From Bacillus sp. AFS029637 (lineage in GTDB: Bacteria; Bacillota; Bacilli; Bacillales; Bacillaceae_G), in contig NZ_NUPZ01000011.1 of NCBI RefSeq assembly GCF_002584985.1, positions 74,836-138,835 of the forward strand: a DNA stretch of 64,000 nucleotides. Direction: 5' to 3'. The notes under the pieces are model-generated. The model was given only the letters and a program-made list of their open reading frames with translations. It had not been told where the DNA came from and did no database searches. Positions 18,786 through 29,092 of the stretch are shown here, in pieces. A program made the translations under genes and the position numbers. The first letter of the stretch is position 1. Each line of letters begins with the position of its first letter.

Positions 18786-18814
18786 CTAACTGGAACCACA
18801 CACTTTCCAGTTAG
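18786..18814 (-). other. Intercistronic hairpin between phnD and phnC
   Basis: Perfect 10-bp stem CTAACTGGAA/TTCCAGTTAG with a 9-base loop in the phnD-phnC gap, without a T tract right behind it. Probably stabilises the phnD message or partly attenuates, giving more binding protein than transporter; that role is inferred. Confidence 0.6.
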
Positions 18815-18832
18815 TCGCCATTTCCATATGTA

Positions 18833-19771
18833 TTATTGTGTTTTTACTTTCTTTCCATATTCACGAACGATATCAAATTTACTATCATCAGATTTAACAT
18901 ATCCTTCATGTGAATATACTTCTTTAATAATTTTGTGACCTTCCTCACTCTTTCCAATTTCAATGAAAGCATCTTGTAATTTCTTACTCCACTCTGCATC
19001 TAAATCTGAGCGTACAGAAATTGTATCGTTTGGAATTTTCTCTGTAAATTTCACTATTTTCGTTTGATCAAATATATTCGGATAATCTTTTTTTACAATG
19101 TTACGTGCATCTTGGAATACAACAGCCGCATCTACATCACCATTTAAAAGAGCAATAAGAGACTGATCGTGACCTTTTAATGTAACAGGTTTCACATCTT
19201 TCAACGGATCAATTCCTTCTTTTAACAGCACCGCTGCCGGCCATACGTATCCTGCTGATGATGTCACATCTTGATAACCAATTTTTTTACCTTTCAAATC
19301 TTTTACACTATTGATATTAGAATCTTTCTTAACAACAAATTCAGATTTATAAAAATCTACTAAATCTTTTGTAGGAGCCCCTGTTTCATCCTCTACTCCA
19401 AAACGTTGTGCCTGTAAAATTACATTTGCAGCCTTTTTCTCATGTGCTAACACATACGCTGTTGGAGGTAAGAAACCTACATCTACCTGCTTAGATGCCA
19501 TCGCTTCTACAATTGTATTGTAATTCGTTGAAATACTAACTTTTACAGGAATGTTTAATTTATCACTTAATAACTTTTCCAATGGTTTTGCCTTAGCTTC
19601 TAACGTATCTGCATTTTGAGAAGGAACAAATTGAACATTTAACGTCTTCGGTACATACCCTTTTTTTGTGTCTTCATTTTTACTTGCACTTGATTCCTTC
19701 GTTCCACAGCCACTTAATAATCCGGCTGCTAGTACAACTGTTGTGCTCATTGCAAAAACTTTTTTCAACAT
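18833..19771 (-). CDS. phnD: Phosphonate-type ABC transporter substrate-binding lipoprotein PhnD
   Basis: A 312-aa lipoprotein: signal peptide MLKKVFAMSTTVVLAAGLLSG with lipobox LLSGC (Cys at 22), then the PhnD/SsuA-like type 2 periplasmic fold (VQFVPSQNADTLEAKAKPLEKLL..., VSISTNYNTIVEAMASKQVDVGFLPPTAYV, KGKKIGYQDVTSSAGYVWPAA). It captures the substrate outside the membrane and delivers it to PhnE. Start chosen after GGAGG at good spacing; the longer frame adds 21 residues without a ribosome site. It is the first gene of the phnD-phnC-phnE-phnE operon and is divergent from a 5'-nucleotidase-family gene. Confidence 0.92.
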   Translation of the reverse strand: MLKKVFAMSTTVVLAAGLLSGCGTKESSASKNEDTKKGYVPKTLNVQFVPSQNADTLEAKAKPLEKLLSDKLNIPVKVSISTNYNTIVEAMASKQVDVGFLPPTAYVLAHEKKAANVILQAQRFGVEDETGAPTKDLVDFYKSEFVVKKDSNINSVKDLKGKKIGYQDVTSSAGYVWPAAVLLKEGIDPLKDVKPVTLKGHDQSLIALLNGDVDAAVVFQDARNIVKKDYPNIFDQTKIVKFTEKIPNDTISVRSDLDAEWSKKLQDAFIEIGKSEEGHKIIKEVYSHEGYVKSDDSKFDIVREYGKKVKTQ

Positions 19772-19950
19772 GTTAATGCCTCCATTTTTTGTTGTTATAA
19801 AATAACCTTCCATAAACATGAAGAAATATATCACACTTTTTTACAAAAAATTGCCTATTTACAGAATTTTTACACACTCTATACATTCACATTAAAATTC
19901 TCTTCATATTTTTGATATGATTAACTTAAAGATAACAATAGAAAAGGTGA

Positions 19951-21540
19951 ATGATGTTGAATCAGAATCAAATTGTAACTTTAAACATCTTATTAACGAG
20001 TGATATACATGGTACTGTTTATCCAATTCACTACCAAGATAATTCCCAAGCAGAAATCGGTTTAGCTAAAATTTCTACTCTTATAAAAAAAGAACGTTCC
20101 AAACATACAAACGTTCTTTTAATCGATAACGGGGACTTCATTCAAGGAACACCATTTACTTACCATTACGCTACATACGAAAAAGATAAGAAAAACCCAA
20201 TGTCCTTATTGGCCAACTATTTAAGTTACGATGCTGCAGTGATCGGAAATCATGAATTTAATTATGGAATGGATATATTAAATAACGCTGTGGCTACCGC
20301 AAACTTTCCGTATCTATCAGCTAATATTTTGGATAAAAACAGAAAAGAACCTTATTTCGGAAAACCCTATATGATAAAACATGTCGAATCCAATATAAAG
20401 GTTGCTATATTAGGGGTAACGACACATTACATCCCAAACTGGGAACAACCCCTTCATATTCAAGACTTACATTTTGAAGACGCACTTGAAACTACAAAAA
20501 AATGGGTTTCTTACATCCACGAGCACGAAAAACCAGATTTAGTAGTCGTAGCCTATCACGGAGGATTTGAACGTGATTTACAAACTGGAGAACCTACTGA
20601 AGTTTTAACAGGTGAAAATCAAGGATATGCAATGTGTCATGAAATTGAAGGGATAGATATTTTATTAACAGGCCACCAACATCGAGAACTTTCTCAAACT
20701 TTGGATAATGGTGTAACTATTTTACAGACTGGATGTAATGGGCAATCAGTTGGAAAGATAACTGTAACCTTCGAAAAATCAGGACAGATGTGGGTAAAAA
20801 AAGAAAGTTATTCAGAATTATTGACGGTACAAGGAATTGAGGCAGATTCAGATGTTCTTTCCTTAGTATCTGATTATGAAGAGAATACACAAAAATGGCT
20901 TGATCAACCTATTGGAATCATTCAGGGGGACATGCAAATTTCAGATGCTATGCAGACCCGTTTACAAGACCATCCATTTATTGAATTTATAAATAAAATA
21001 CAAATGGATATAGCTAATGTTTCCATTTCTTGTACAAGTTTGTTTCATAATGCATCTCCCGGTTTCCCGAAACATGTAACAATGCGGGACATCGTTTCTA
21101 ATTACATTTATCCAAATACATTAAAAGCGATTCGTGTAACTGGAGCAGATATAAAAGATGCTCTCGAACTCTCCGCTTCCTATTTCATTTTAAATGAGAA
21201 TGGAAATATAATCGTTAACCCTACATATATAGAACCAAAGCCTGCACACTATAATTATGATATGTGGGAAGGGGTTTCATACGTATTAAACATTTCAAAA
21301 CCAATTGGTGAAAGAGTAGAATCTTTACAGCATAAAGGCACTCCTCTTCATATAGATGGAGAATATGACGTTGTTATGAATAATTATCGTGCAAGTGGTG
21401 GTGGGAATTTCTTTATGTTTCAAAATAAGCCAGTAGTAAAAGACATACCTACAGATATGTCTGAACTTATCGCTACCTACATCTTGAAGCATAAAAAGAT
21501 AGAAGCAACGCAAAATAATAACTGGAAAGTTATTAAATAA
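19951..21540 (+). CDS. 5'-nucleotidase / 2',3'-cyclic phosphodiesterase family metallophosphatase, cytosolic form
   Basis: A 529-aa two-domain enzyme. Metallophosphatase domain (residues 8-260): DIHG, GDFIQG, GNHEFNYG, the H of YHGGFERD and GHQHRE supply the two-metal site. The C-terminal 5'-nucleotidase domain (about 310-500) has the FINKIQMDIANVSISCTSLF and YDVVMNNYRASGGG segments that bind the base. Most relatives are secreted; this one has no signal peptide, so it should act in the cytosol on nucleotide phosphate esters. AAAAGGTG precedes two consecutive ATGs. Divergent from phnD, which hints at shared use in phosphate scavenging. Confidence 0.85.
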   Translation: MMLNQNQIVTLNILLTSDIHGTVYPIHYQDNSQAEIGLAKISTLIKKERSKHTNVLLIDNGDFIQGTPFTYHYATYEKDKKNPMSLLANYLSYDAAVIGNHEFNYGMDILNNAVATANFPYLSANILDKNRKEPYFGKPYMIKHVESNIKVAILGVTTHYIPNWEQPLHIQDLHFEDALETTKKWVSYIHEHEKPDLVVVAYHGGFERDLQTGEPTEVLTGENQGYAMCHEIEGIDILLTGHQHRELSQTLDNGVTILQTGCNGQSVGKITVTFEKSGQMWVKKESYSELLTVQGIEADSDVLSLVSDYEENTQKWLDQPIGIIQGDMQISDAMQTRLQDHPFIEFINKIQMDIANVSISCTSLFHNASPGFPKHVTMRDIVSNYIYPNTLKAIRVTGADIKDALELSASYFILNENGNIIVNPTYIEPKPAHYNYDMWEGVSYVLNISKPIGERVESLQHKGTPLHIDGEYDVVMNNYRASGGGNFFMFQNKPVVKDIPTDMSELIATYILKHKKIEATQNNNWKVIK

Positions 21541-21556
21541 CGAATTTAACAATTAA

Positions 21557-21582
21557 AAAAGATGGGCGAATTCGCCCATCTT

Positions 21583-21584
<2 letters not shown>
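21557..21584. terminator. Bidirectional terminator between the nucleotidase gene and ynzC
   Basis: Perfect 28-bp palindrome with half-site AAAAGATGGGCGAA, flanked by A and T runs, between convergent genes. Confidence 0.9.
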
Positions 21585-21840
<256 letters not shown>

Positions 21841-21867
21841 TCAAAACTGATTATTATCATACAATAG

Positions 21868-22617
<750 letters not shown>

Positions 22618-22665
22618 TTATACTTATTAATAAGAAAAATGAAAGAAAACGAGGTGTTAGAAAAC

Positions 22666-23286
22666 ATGGAAAAGTTAACGAAACGCCAGCAAGACATTCT
22701 CGACTTTATTAAGCTAAAAGTACAAGAAAAAGGATATCCACCTTCCGTACGTGAAATCGGTCAAGCAGTCGGCCTCGCTTCTAGTTCTACAGTGCACGGA
22801 CATTTATCACGACTAGAAGAAAAGGGATATATTCGACGCGATCCAACAAAACCACGAGCAATTGAAATTTTAGGTGACGATCGAATGAATACAGAAACAC
22901 AATCTGTTATTCAAGTTCCAATCATCGGAAAAGTTACTGCTGGATTACCGATTACAGCAGTTGAAAGTGTAGAAGATCACTTCCCACTTCCAGCTAGCAT
23001 TGTTGCTGGAGCAGATCAAGTGTTCATGTTACGTATTTCTGGAGATAGTATGATTGACGCTGGTATATTTGATGGCGATTTAGTTGTTGTTCGCCAACAA
23101 CAGTCTGCATATAACGGTGAAATTGTAGTGGCTTTAACAGAAGACAACGAAGCAACTGTTAAACGCTTTTATAAAGAAAAAGACCACTTCCGTCTACAAC
23201 CGGAAAACTCTTCATTAGAACCTATCATTTTAAAACAAGTGTCAGTTATCGGAAAAGTAATTGGTGTATATCGTGATTTACATTAA
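22666..23286 (+). CDS. lexA: SOS repressor LexA
   Basis: A 206-aa repressor. Winged helix-turn-helix in residues 1-65 ([25 protein letters not shown]). Self-cleavage site TAGLP with the scissile Ala92-Gly93. Peptidase S24 domain with nucleophile Ser128 in SGDSMIDAG and general base Lys166 in EATVKRFY. RecA-stimulated autocleavage derepresses the SOS genes. Start set at MEKLTKRQ, behind GAGGTG; a longer in-frame version would run through the operator region and lacks a ribosome site. Confidence 0.97.
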   Translation: MEKLTKRQQDILDFIKLKVQEKGYPPSVREIGQAVGLASSSTVHGHLSRLEEKGYIRRDPTKPRAIEILGDDRMNTETQSVIQVPIIGKVTAGLPITAVESVEDHFPLPASIVAGADQVFMLRISGDSMIDAGIFDGDLVVVRQQQSAYNGEIVVALTEDNEATVKRFYKEKDHFRLQPENSSLEPIILKQVSVIGKVIGVYRDLH

Positions 23287-23295
23287 AAAATAATA

Positions 23296-23340
23296 AAAGA
23301 AGATAATTACCTTATTTATATAGGCAATTATCTTCTTTTT
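23296..23340 (+). terminator. Terminator of lexA
   Basis: Stem GAAGATAATT.../...AATTATCTTC with a loop of about 14 bases followed by TTTTTATATTTT, 10 bases after the lexA stop. Confidence 0.8.
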
Positions 23341-23382
23341 ATATTTTGATAGAATTCCATTCAAAAACGCACATATTATTTA

Positions 23383-24186
23383 TTAACGTGTTTCTATAGT
23401 AACATCTCCAGCAGCGGTTTTGCCGCTAATCTTTGTACTCCCATTACCAATTGTTACGTTTCTATTTTCTTCATTAAAAATCGTTACATCTCCAGCAGCA
23501 CTTTGCCCACTTATAACTGCATTTTGTGGTTTTTCCAATAAAGTAATATCTATGTCTCCAGCGGTTGAACTTGCCTCTAAATCATATTTAGAATCATGGT
23601 CCATAATTTCTACATCTCCACTAGCTGTTTTCGCTGTCACTTTCCCTATTACTTTTTCAAAATTCACCTCACCAGCTTTTGTAGACCCCTCCACATTCTT
23701 AGCTGTTATATGTTTCAAATCCACTTCTCCAGCAAGTGTCTCCACTCTTACACGGTCACTTTTCACATCACTAATTTCTATTTGTCCAGCGGATGATTTT
23801 ACTTTTATCTCTTGGTAAAAACGTTCAGGTACAAATATAGTCACTGTAGGCGTTTGAAATCTGAAATTGTAAAATGAAAAATCAAACGAATCACCATTTT
23901 CTCTTCCACCTATAATTTTTAATGCGTCACCCTCTTCAACAATACGAATCTCCTGTTTTCGCACATCCCCTGTTTGCTTTACATAAAAAGAGGAGTCCGG
24001 AGATTTTTGGATAACAACATCTCCAGCATCCAAATCAACTTCTACGTTTTTTAACGCTTCGTTTTTAATAACATCTTCCTTATTTCCCGTCTCGACATTT
24101 GCTACTGCTTTTTTATATGTTTGCGAAATCCCTATTACTCCAACAATGATACAAGCGATAGCTACTAACAGTATTTTTTTCATCAT
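23383..24186 (-). CDS. DUF4097-family beta-repeat protein
   Basis: A 267-aa protein with an N-terminal signal/anchor helix (MKKILLVAIACIIVGVIGIS) and then a solenoid of short repeats ending in SAGQIEISD, LAGEVDLKH, KAGEVNFEK, ASGDVEIMD, TAGDIDITL, AAGDVTIFN, AAGDVTIET. The x-A-G-[DE]-[VI]-x-[IL] repeat is the DUF4097 (LiaG-like) signature. Exposed outside the membrane, role unknown. Third gene of a PadR-HAAS-DUF4097 operon, starting directly behind the preceding stop, a trio commonly linked to envelope-stress sensing. Confidence 0.88.
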   Translation of the reverse strand: MMKKILLVAIACIIVGVIGISQTYKKAVANVETGNKEDVIKNEALKNVEVDLDAGDVVIQKSPDSSFYVKQTGDVRKQEIRIVEEGDALKIIGGRENGDSFDFSFYNFRFQTPTVTIFVPERFYQEIKVKSSAGQIEISDVKSDRVRVETLAGEVDLKHITAKNVEGSTKAGEVNFEKVIGKVTAKTASGDVEIMDHDSKYDLEASSTAGDIDITLLEKPQNAVISGQSAAGDVTIFNEENRNVTIGNGSTKISGKTAAGDVTIETR

Positions 24187-24729
24187 CTACTCCCCTTTTA
24201 TCATTTTGAAGTTCCATATGACATATCGTACGCATAATTTCTTAAACCACTTCGTACTATAATAAGCAATAATACATAACAACAAACCTACTCCAACAAA
24301 TGTTATACTAACGAAAAGATCTAACCATATAAAAGTGCCCATAAATACTTTTACAATAACGAAAAACGGTGTCACTACACTAGCAATACCACCAACCCAA
24401 AAGGAAAATATAAAAGCGATAATTGCAACTAACGGGCCTAACACAATAATAAAATTAAACAAACTAAGTCCAATCGCTGCCATGACAGCTCTTGTCACAT
24501 TTGAAGTCGACGGATCTTTTTTCATCTCATCAAATCGATACATCGCTAGCAATTCTTTTGCAATTGCTTTCGGGGAACCTAGCCCTTTTATTATTTCCGA
24601 TTCACTTTTCCCTTCTTCTATTCCGAATTGAAAGTGCTCTTCATAATCAAACAAAATATCCTGCCGCTCTTCTTCTGGTAACTTTCTAAGCTGATTCGAT
24701 AACTCCTTAAGAAACTGTTCTTTATTCAT
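24187..24729 (-). CDS. HAAS-domain (DUF1700) membrane protein
   Basis: 180 aa: an N-terminal cytosolic helical HAAS domain ([33 protein letters not shown]...[14 protein letters not shown]) followed by three to four transmembrane helices. Such proteins lie next to PadR regulators and DUF4097 proteins and may relay signals between them. Overlaps padR by 8 bases; the next gene starts right after its stop. Confidence 0.88.
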   Translation of the reverse strand: MNKEQFLKELSNQLRKLPEEERQDILFDYEEHFQFGIEEGKSESEIIKGLGSPKAIAKELLAMYRFDEMKKDPSTSNVTRAVMAAIGLSLFNFIIVLGPLVAIIAFIFSFWVGGIASVVTPFFVIVKVFMGTFIWLDLFVSITFVGVGLLLCIIAYYSTKWFKKLCVRYVIWNFKMIKGE

Positions 24730-25045
24730 CCCAATTCACCCCTTCAATAATTTCTTGTACACCTTTCGCAAAATCTCGCCACTCTGTTACCAATAGCTTA
24801 AGTTGCATCTCCCCTTGCTCTGTTAACTGATAATATTTACGAGGCGGCCCCTCTGTAGACTCTTTTAAGTACGTTTGAAAATATCCCTCTTTCGTTAAAC
24901 GACGCAATAATGGATACACAGACCCTTCCGATATTAAAAATTTATTTGAGATTTGCTGAACAAGTTCATAACCATAACTATCTTTACGTTTCACAAGTGC
25001 CAAAACACATAGTTCTAACACACCTTTTTTAAACTGAACGTTCAA
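24722..25045 (-). CDS. PadR-family transcriptional regulator
   Basis: A 107-aa winged-helix repressor of the short PadR-s2 type: [27 protein letters not shown], then [41 protein letters not shown], the classic wing. The start is probably the TTG before NVQFKKGV, seven bases after AAGGGGG; a TTG two codons earlier is possible. It should autoregulate the operon through the operator overlapping its promoter. Confidence 0.88.
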   Translation of the reverse strand: MNVQFKKGVLELCVLALVKRKDSYGYELVQQISNKFLISEGSVYPLLRRLTKEGYFQTYLKESTEGPPRKYYQLTEQGEMQLKLLVTEWRDFAKGVQEIIEGVNWDE

Positions 25046-25103
25046 TTGCAATCCCCCTTTCTTACCTTAGTACTGTTCAATACACGGTAGCCCTTTTATC
25101 CAT

Positions 25104-25138
25104 AATATACCACTTGGTACTATCTATTGCAAGGTACC
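25104..25138 (-). promoter_or_regulatory. Promoter of the padR operon with GTAC-type operator
   Basis: -35 TTGCAA (25127-25132), a 17-bp spacer, -10 TATATT (25104-25109). The spacer carries TAGTACCAAGTGGTATA, an imperfect dyad, and GGTACC abuts the -35. A further AGTACT lies at 25069-25074. This is the usual look of a PadR autoregulatory operator; the binding itself is inferred. Confidence 0.65.
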
Positions 25139-25171
25139 TATTTATATTTATTTCCTAAATTTAGAAAACGC

Positions 25172-25230
25172 ACAAATAAAAGCCCGAATAAGATCTTGTT
25201 ATAACTGACCTTTACTCGGGCTTTTATTCG
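25172..25230 (-). terminator. Terminator of the lasso-peptide operon
   Basis: Perfect 13-bp stem AATAAAAGCCCGA/TCGGGCTTTTATT enclosing a 28-base loop, 44 bases after the transporter stop. T-rich on the exit side in the minus direction (CTTTTATTTG). Confidence 0.8.
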
Positions 25231-25273
25231 ATTCGAACTGTATGAACACAAAACTTCATTCACTCTTGCTCCT

Positions 25274-27073
25274 CTATGAACCAACTTCCATTTGTGAGCC
25301 CAATAAATTTCGAAACACACCTTTCCTCTCCTTAGCCAATTGATTAAATTCACCTTTTTGTACAATTTCACCTTTCCCTAACACAATAACTTGATCTGCG
25401 TTGCGTATAGTAGATAAGCGATGTGCAATAACAACGATAGTCATCGTTCCTTTCAATCTTTCTATTGCTGATTGAATTTTCACTTCATTTTCAGTATCTA
25501 ACGCACTCGTAGCCTCATCTAATACTAAAATCGACGGTTTTCTTAAAATGGCCCGAGCTAATACAAGTCGCTGACGTTCACCACCCGAAAGCCTCACCCC
25601 GCGATCTCCAATCAACGTATCAAGCCCATTTGGAAGCATTCGTACAAATTCAGTTGCTGCCGCAAATTCTAATGCAGACCAAATTTGTTCTTCACTTGCA
25701 TTCGAATCAATCATCAATAAATTTTCTCTTATACTAGCATTAAATAAGAACGGATCTTGTGGTACATAGCTAATAGCCCGCCTTAATGACAATAAATTAT
25801 CAGTTGTAAGAAGAGTACCATCTATTAATACTTGACCTTTTTCTGGTTGGATTAATCCCATTAACACATCAATTAATGTACTTTTTCCAGCACCAGAATG
25901 CCCCACAATGGCCGTCATACTATTTATAGGAATTTGCACATTAATATTTTGAAGTGCATATAAAGATTCTTGCTTATTATAACGAAAGTAAACATCCTTA
26001 CACTCAATACCTTGTTTTATACAAATCGGCTCAATATGTTTTTGCTGATGTATATCCTGCATTTCAATCGCTTCCTTACATTCCTCTTGCAACTCCCATA
26101 ATGACTTAAAAGCAGGAATACTTGCAGCCAGTTGTTCTAAATTTGATTGAATTGTCATGAATCTCGGCCATAGTCTGGAAAAGATGAGGATAATTAGTAG
26201 TAATTGGGTGGATTGCGCTTGAAACATACTTACTGATAATAATAAAAAAAATGCAATTAATATAGCCATTGAAACTTTATAAAACAATTGAGAGTTCGAT
26301 CTTATTCTCATATACTCCATTTGCTCATTACTCATCTTTTCTGTTATAGATTGTAGCCAATCTAAACGTGATGATTCCAAAGTATTACTCTTTATATCTT
26401 TAATTCCATTAAAATGATCTGTTATACCAGAAAGATAGTCTTTTGCCAATTCTGAGGTCTTACCGCCTAATATTCGTGCTTTTTTTATAAAAACACGAGA
26501 AGCTACCAAGAATAATAAGCCAAAGACCAAAACAAATATAGTTATTTGAGGAGATAATAAAAACGCAATCCCCACCTGTATAAATGTAAACAGAATAGCA
26601 GCTAACAATTGTAAAATTAAATTAACCCCATAACTTACACGAGCTAATTCTGTAGTTAATATATTTATTAGATTTGTTTTCCTTTTCTCTAGAAAAAAAC
26701 TCCACTTTGCTTTTAAAATCATACTATATGTTTCTATTCTTAATTCTCGTACAAAAGCTTGTTGCGTTCTCGCATCCCTTAGCGTTATATTTCTTTGTAG
26801 TAAATTTTGACCTAACACTATTAGTATATATATACCTAAAATAGAAGCTAGACTTGTTGTTTTAGGAAAATCCTGCAAAAATCTAGAGACAGGTGCAATA
26901 AAAGTAGTCTCCTCGCCTATATTAATTATTCCAGTCATACTTATCATAGGAATTAATAAAATAATACCTATCCCTTCAAGTAAACTTATTAAAACCATAC
27001 CAAATAAATTCACATACAGTATGTTTCCCGCTGAAGAATATAATTTCTTCATAAAATATATAATATGATTCAT
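25274..27073 (-). CDS. Lasso peptide ABC exporter (D protein)
   Basis: A 599-aa half-transporter: six-helix exporter domain (1-310), then a nucleotide-binding domain with Walker A GHSGAGKST, signature LSGGERQR and Walker B ILVLDEATSALD. Last gene of the lasso operon, 11 bases after the nucleotidyltransferase. It should work as a homodimer to secrete the mature peptide and give self-immunity, as the D proteins of other lasso clusters do. The ATG before NHIIYF is chosen because AGGGGGAA precedes it; the frame stays open for 17 more codons without a ribosome site. Confidence 0.9.
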   Translation of the reverse strand: MNHIIYFMKKLYSSAGNILYVNLFGMVLISLLEGIGIILLIPMISMTGIINIGEETTFIAPVSRFLQDFPKTTSLASILGIYILIVLGQNLLQRNITLRDARTQQAFVRELRIETYSMILKAKWSFFLEKRKTNLINILTTELARVSYGVNLILQLLAAILFTFIQVGIAFLLSPQITIFVLVFGLLFLVASRVFIKKARILGGKTSELAKDYLSGITDHFNGIKDIKSNTLESSRLDWLQSITEKMSNEQMEYMRIRSNSQLFYKVSMAILIAFFLLLSVSMFQAQSTQLLLIILIFSRLWPRFMTIQSNLEQLAASIPAFKSLWELQEECKEAIEMQDIHQQKHIEPICIKQGIECKDVYFRYNKQESLYALQNINVQIPINSMTAIVGHSGAGKSTLIDVLMGLIQPEKGQVLIDGTLLTTDNLLSLRRAISYVPQDPFLFNASIRENLLMIDSNASEEQIWSALEFAAATEFVRMLPNGLDTLIGDRGVRLSGGERQRLVLARAILRKPSILVLDEATSALDTENEVKIQSAIERLKGTMTIVVIAHRLSTIRNADQVIVLGKGEIVQKGEFNQLAKERKGVFRNLLGSQMEVGS

Positions 27074-27084
27074 CGATGTTCCCC

Positions 27085-28272
27085 CTATAACAAAGCAAGC
27101 TTCTTTGTTTTCCTCCAAAGACATAAAAACGGACGTAAAGGAAAATATAAAAAATGAAGAAATTTAGGTAACGGTAATGTTTTTGCATCAATTGGATAAG
27201 GATATAATTGGCTCATAATATATAAAATCTTTTGCTGATTAGACATTAGTGAAAATAAGTGTCGACTATGATAGATAAATACTTCTTCTGGGACAGGTTC
27301 GGTATGCAAATTTATCATTTGCTTGAAATAAAACAGCGCCTCTTGAGCTAACTGCTTTGAATGTTTTTTCGCTACCAATTCCATCATCCTTTCATCTAGT
27401 CGTACACCTAGCAATTGAGCTGCTAAAATTAATGCTTGTCCTCCTAAATGAAGCATGTGATATTTTCTCATTAACTTATAAATCTCACTCCAATTAAGAT
27501 CTTGATCGACAATTTTTTTTATATCCACTAACCAGCGTAATCTGGACCAACCATGTCTAGCACCATGAGATACAAGAAATAAAAATAAATCTTCCTCCCC
27601 TAACATATATACAGAATTACTCGTAAGGGTACTTTTTCTCTTTCGCTTCCAAAGTTCTTCAAACCCAGGTTCCTTACCCGGTCCGGGGTTTAACCTCCAA
27701 TGAATCTCAAGCTTAATCTGCTTTGTTGGATGAAAAAATGTTATATGATGATGCCTCCATTTCCAATCATTTAATATCGTTTGAATATAATCATCTTTTA
27801 CATACCCCTGCTCTAAAAGTAGCATTTCTACTTTTTCTAAATTTCGCATCGGAATTAGAACGTCCAAATCACAGGATGTTCGTAAAGAAATATCCCCATA
27901 TAAGTCCTGAGATAGTACAGGTCCTTTTAGAAAAATCATACGAATCTCATTTTCATTACATAGTTTATTTATTCGTTCCATTTCAGCACTTAAATAAAGC
28001 ATGTGAAATGTATTTTTTTTATATTTTCTATTCAAGGTTTGTACAATATTTGAAGGAATTAGTTCCTCATCCACCTGTTTAAGTTTTTGATATATCACCG
28101 GATAAACGCGATGATGCACAGCTTGCTCAAGAAATACCTCCCAATCAATATCCGAAAACCATTCATTACTGTAAGTTTGTACTGTTTCGTCATCTTGTAA
28201 CTTCAAAATTGCCAAAAGAAGTTTCAATTCCTTAGACATGAACTCTACATCCAGACCAAAATCTTTCTCCAT
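27085..28272 (-). CDS. Nucleotidyltransferase-family protein of the lasso cluster
   Basis: A 395-aa protein. The NTase fold motif is visible: MIFLKGPVLSQDLYGDISLRTSCDLDVLIP, i.e. hK-G-x-x-h...D-h-D-h, with the metal ligands Asp in DLDV. A later ligand is probably in LEIHWRLN. Helical C-terminal half. Such genes accompany the HprK-like kinase in paeninodin- and pseudomycoidin-type lasso clusters and are thought to modify the phosphorylated C-terminus further (as I recall, sugar addition for pseudomycoidin). Starts one base after the B2 stop, behind AAAGGAG; the nine extra in-frame codons upstream are not used. Confidence 0.8.
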   Translation of the reverse strand: MEKDFGLDVEFMSKELKLLLAILKLQDDETVQTYSNEWFSDIDWEVFLEQAVHHRVYPVIYQKLKQVDEELIPSNIVQTLNRKYKKNTFHMLYLSAEMERINKLCNENEIRMIFLKGPVLSQDLYGDISLRTSCDLDVLIPMRNLEKVEMLLLEQGYVKDDYIQTILNDWKWRHHHITFFHPTKQIKLEIHWRLNPGPGKEPGFEELWKRKRKSTLTSNSVYMLGEEDLFLFLVSHGARHGWSRLRWLVDIKKIVDQDLNWSEIYKLMRKYHMLHLGGQALILAAQLLGVRLDERMMELVAKKHSKQLAQEALFYFKQMINLHTEPVPEEVFIYHSRHLFSLMSNQQKILYIMSQLYPYPIDAKTLPLPKFLHFLYFPLRPFLCLWRKTKKLALL

Positions 28273-28273
28273 T

Positions 28274-28747
28274 TTATTCTCCTTTAATAGTGTCCTCACT
28301 TAGCCTCTTTGCAAATGATCCAACGACAGTAAATTTCTCCATTCCTTCTAATCCAGTAACATAAAAAGAACCGCTCCGTAGCCATGCATGCGCAATTAAT
28401 TCCCCATGACTATCCTTAGCAGTTCCTAAATAAAGAGTACTCTCAATGTGACGTTTTTCGAGCATTTTCATCCCAGCTATAGCTTTAACAAGACACTGAC
28501 TTTCCCAAAAAGTATAACGACTCATAATAGAGATAGCTTCAGACACCTTCTTTAGTGTATCCCCGTGTGGCTGAATTTGGGAAACTGATGTTTCGTTCAT
28601 GTAATCCCCTAAAGAAGGTGCAACTTTGGAAAAGGTAATACTTTTTAGTACACGCGCCCACCCTAAAAAAATAAAAGCCTCTAAAAATAAAAGCTTTGTT
28701 TCCATGTTCAGCGATAAAAATACCCTTAACCTTTTCACAATATTCAT
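28274..28747 (-). CDS. Lasso peptide leader protease B2 (transglutaminase-like)
   Basis: A 157-aa cysteine protease of the lasso B2 type. The catalytic Cys85 is in FWESQCLVKAIAGMKML and His120 in ELIAHAWLRSG. The N-terminal hydrophobic helical part (LFLEAFIFLGWARVLKS) is also typical. It removes the leader before Ala1 of the core, guided by the separate B1 protein. The gene lies between B1 and the nucleotidyltransferase gene. Confidence 0.92.
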   Translation of the reverse strand: MNIVKRLRVFLSLNMETKLLFLEAFIFLGWARVLKSITFSKVAPSLGDYMNETSVSQIQPHGDTLKKVSEAISIMSRYTFWESQCLVKAIAGMKMLEKRHIESTLYLGTAKDSHGELIAHAWLRSGSFYVTGLEGMEKFTVVGSFAKRLSEDTIKGE

Positions 28748-28783
28748 TAATCCCTTCCTAACAGTTCTCTTGAAATTACGAAT

Positions 28784-29092
28784 TTATCTATTAGATTGAT
28801 CTTTTATTTGAATTAAACCTTCTTGAAATAAACACTCTAAAAAGGAAAGAACTTGCTCTTCACAATCTTTTCGTTCAATTTCATAGTTAGATACTAACAT
28901 AGTAACAAGCTGATTAATTTTTATCGGCTTTTCAATACGCTCCCATATTTCTCCGCCTATTTCACCTAAGTTATAATAATTTCCTTTTTGGACATTTAAC
29001 ATAACTTTTTCTCCATCCATATCACTTACTATATTACCTTCACTCTGTACAACATTATGTTCTAATGATATGTTTCTCGAATGAACAACCAT
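28784..29092 (-). CDS. Lasso peptide leader-binding protein B1 (PqqD-like RRE)
   Basis: A 102-aa PqqD-family protein: NVVQSEGNIVSDMDGEKVMLNVQKGNYYNLGEIGGEIWERIEKPIKINQLVTMLVSNYEIERKDCEEQVLSFLECLFQEGLI shows the three beta strands and three-helix wing of the RiPP recognition element. It binds the leader (probably its YxxPxL-like part, here W-x-x-P-V-L) and presents it to B2 and C. The gene overlaps the kinase gene by 38 bases. ATG at 29092 is best placed behind GGGAG; a TTG one codon earlier also exists. Confidence 0.9.
   Translation of the reverse strand: MVVHSRNISLEHNVVQSEGNIVSDMDGEKVMLNVQKGNYYNLGEIGGEIWERIEKPIKINQLVTMLVSNYEIERKDCEEQVLSFLECLFQEGLIQIKDQSNR

Noticed and set aside
19868-19890. 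Possible Pho box (TTTACA-N5-TATACA) between phnD and the nucleotidase gene
   Set aside because: Only two imperfect repeats with the right 11-bp period, where the Bacillus PhoP box has four; too weak to call.
25138-25371. 77-codon minus-strand frame
   Set aside because: Overlaps the lasso operon terminator and the end of the transporter gene in another frame; no ribosome site.
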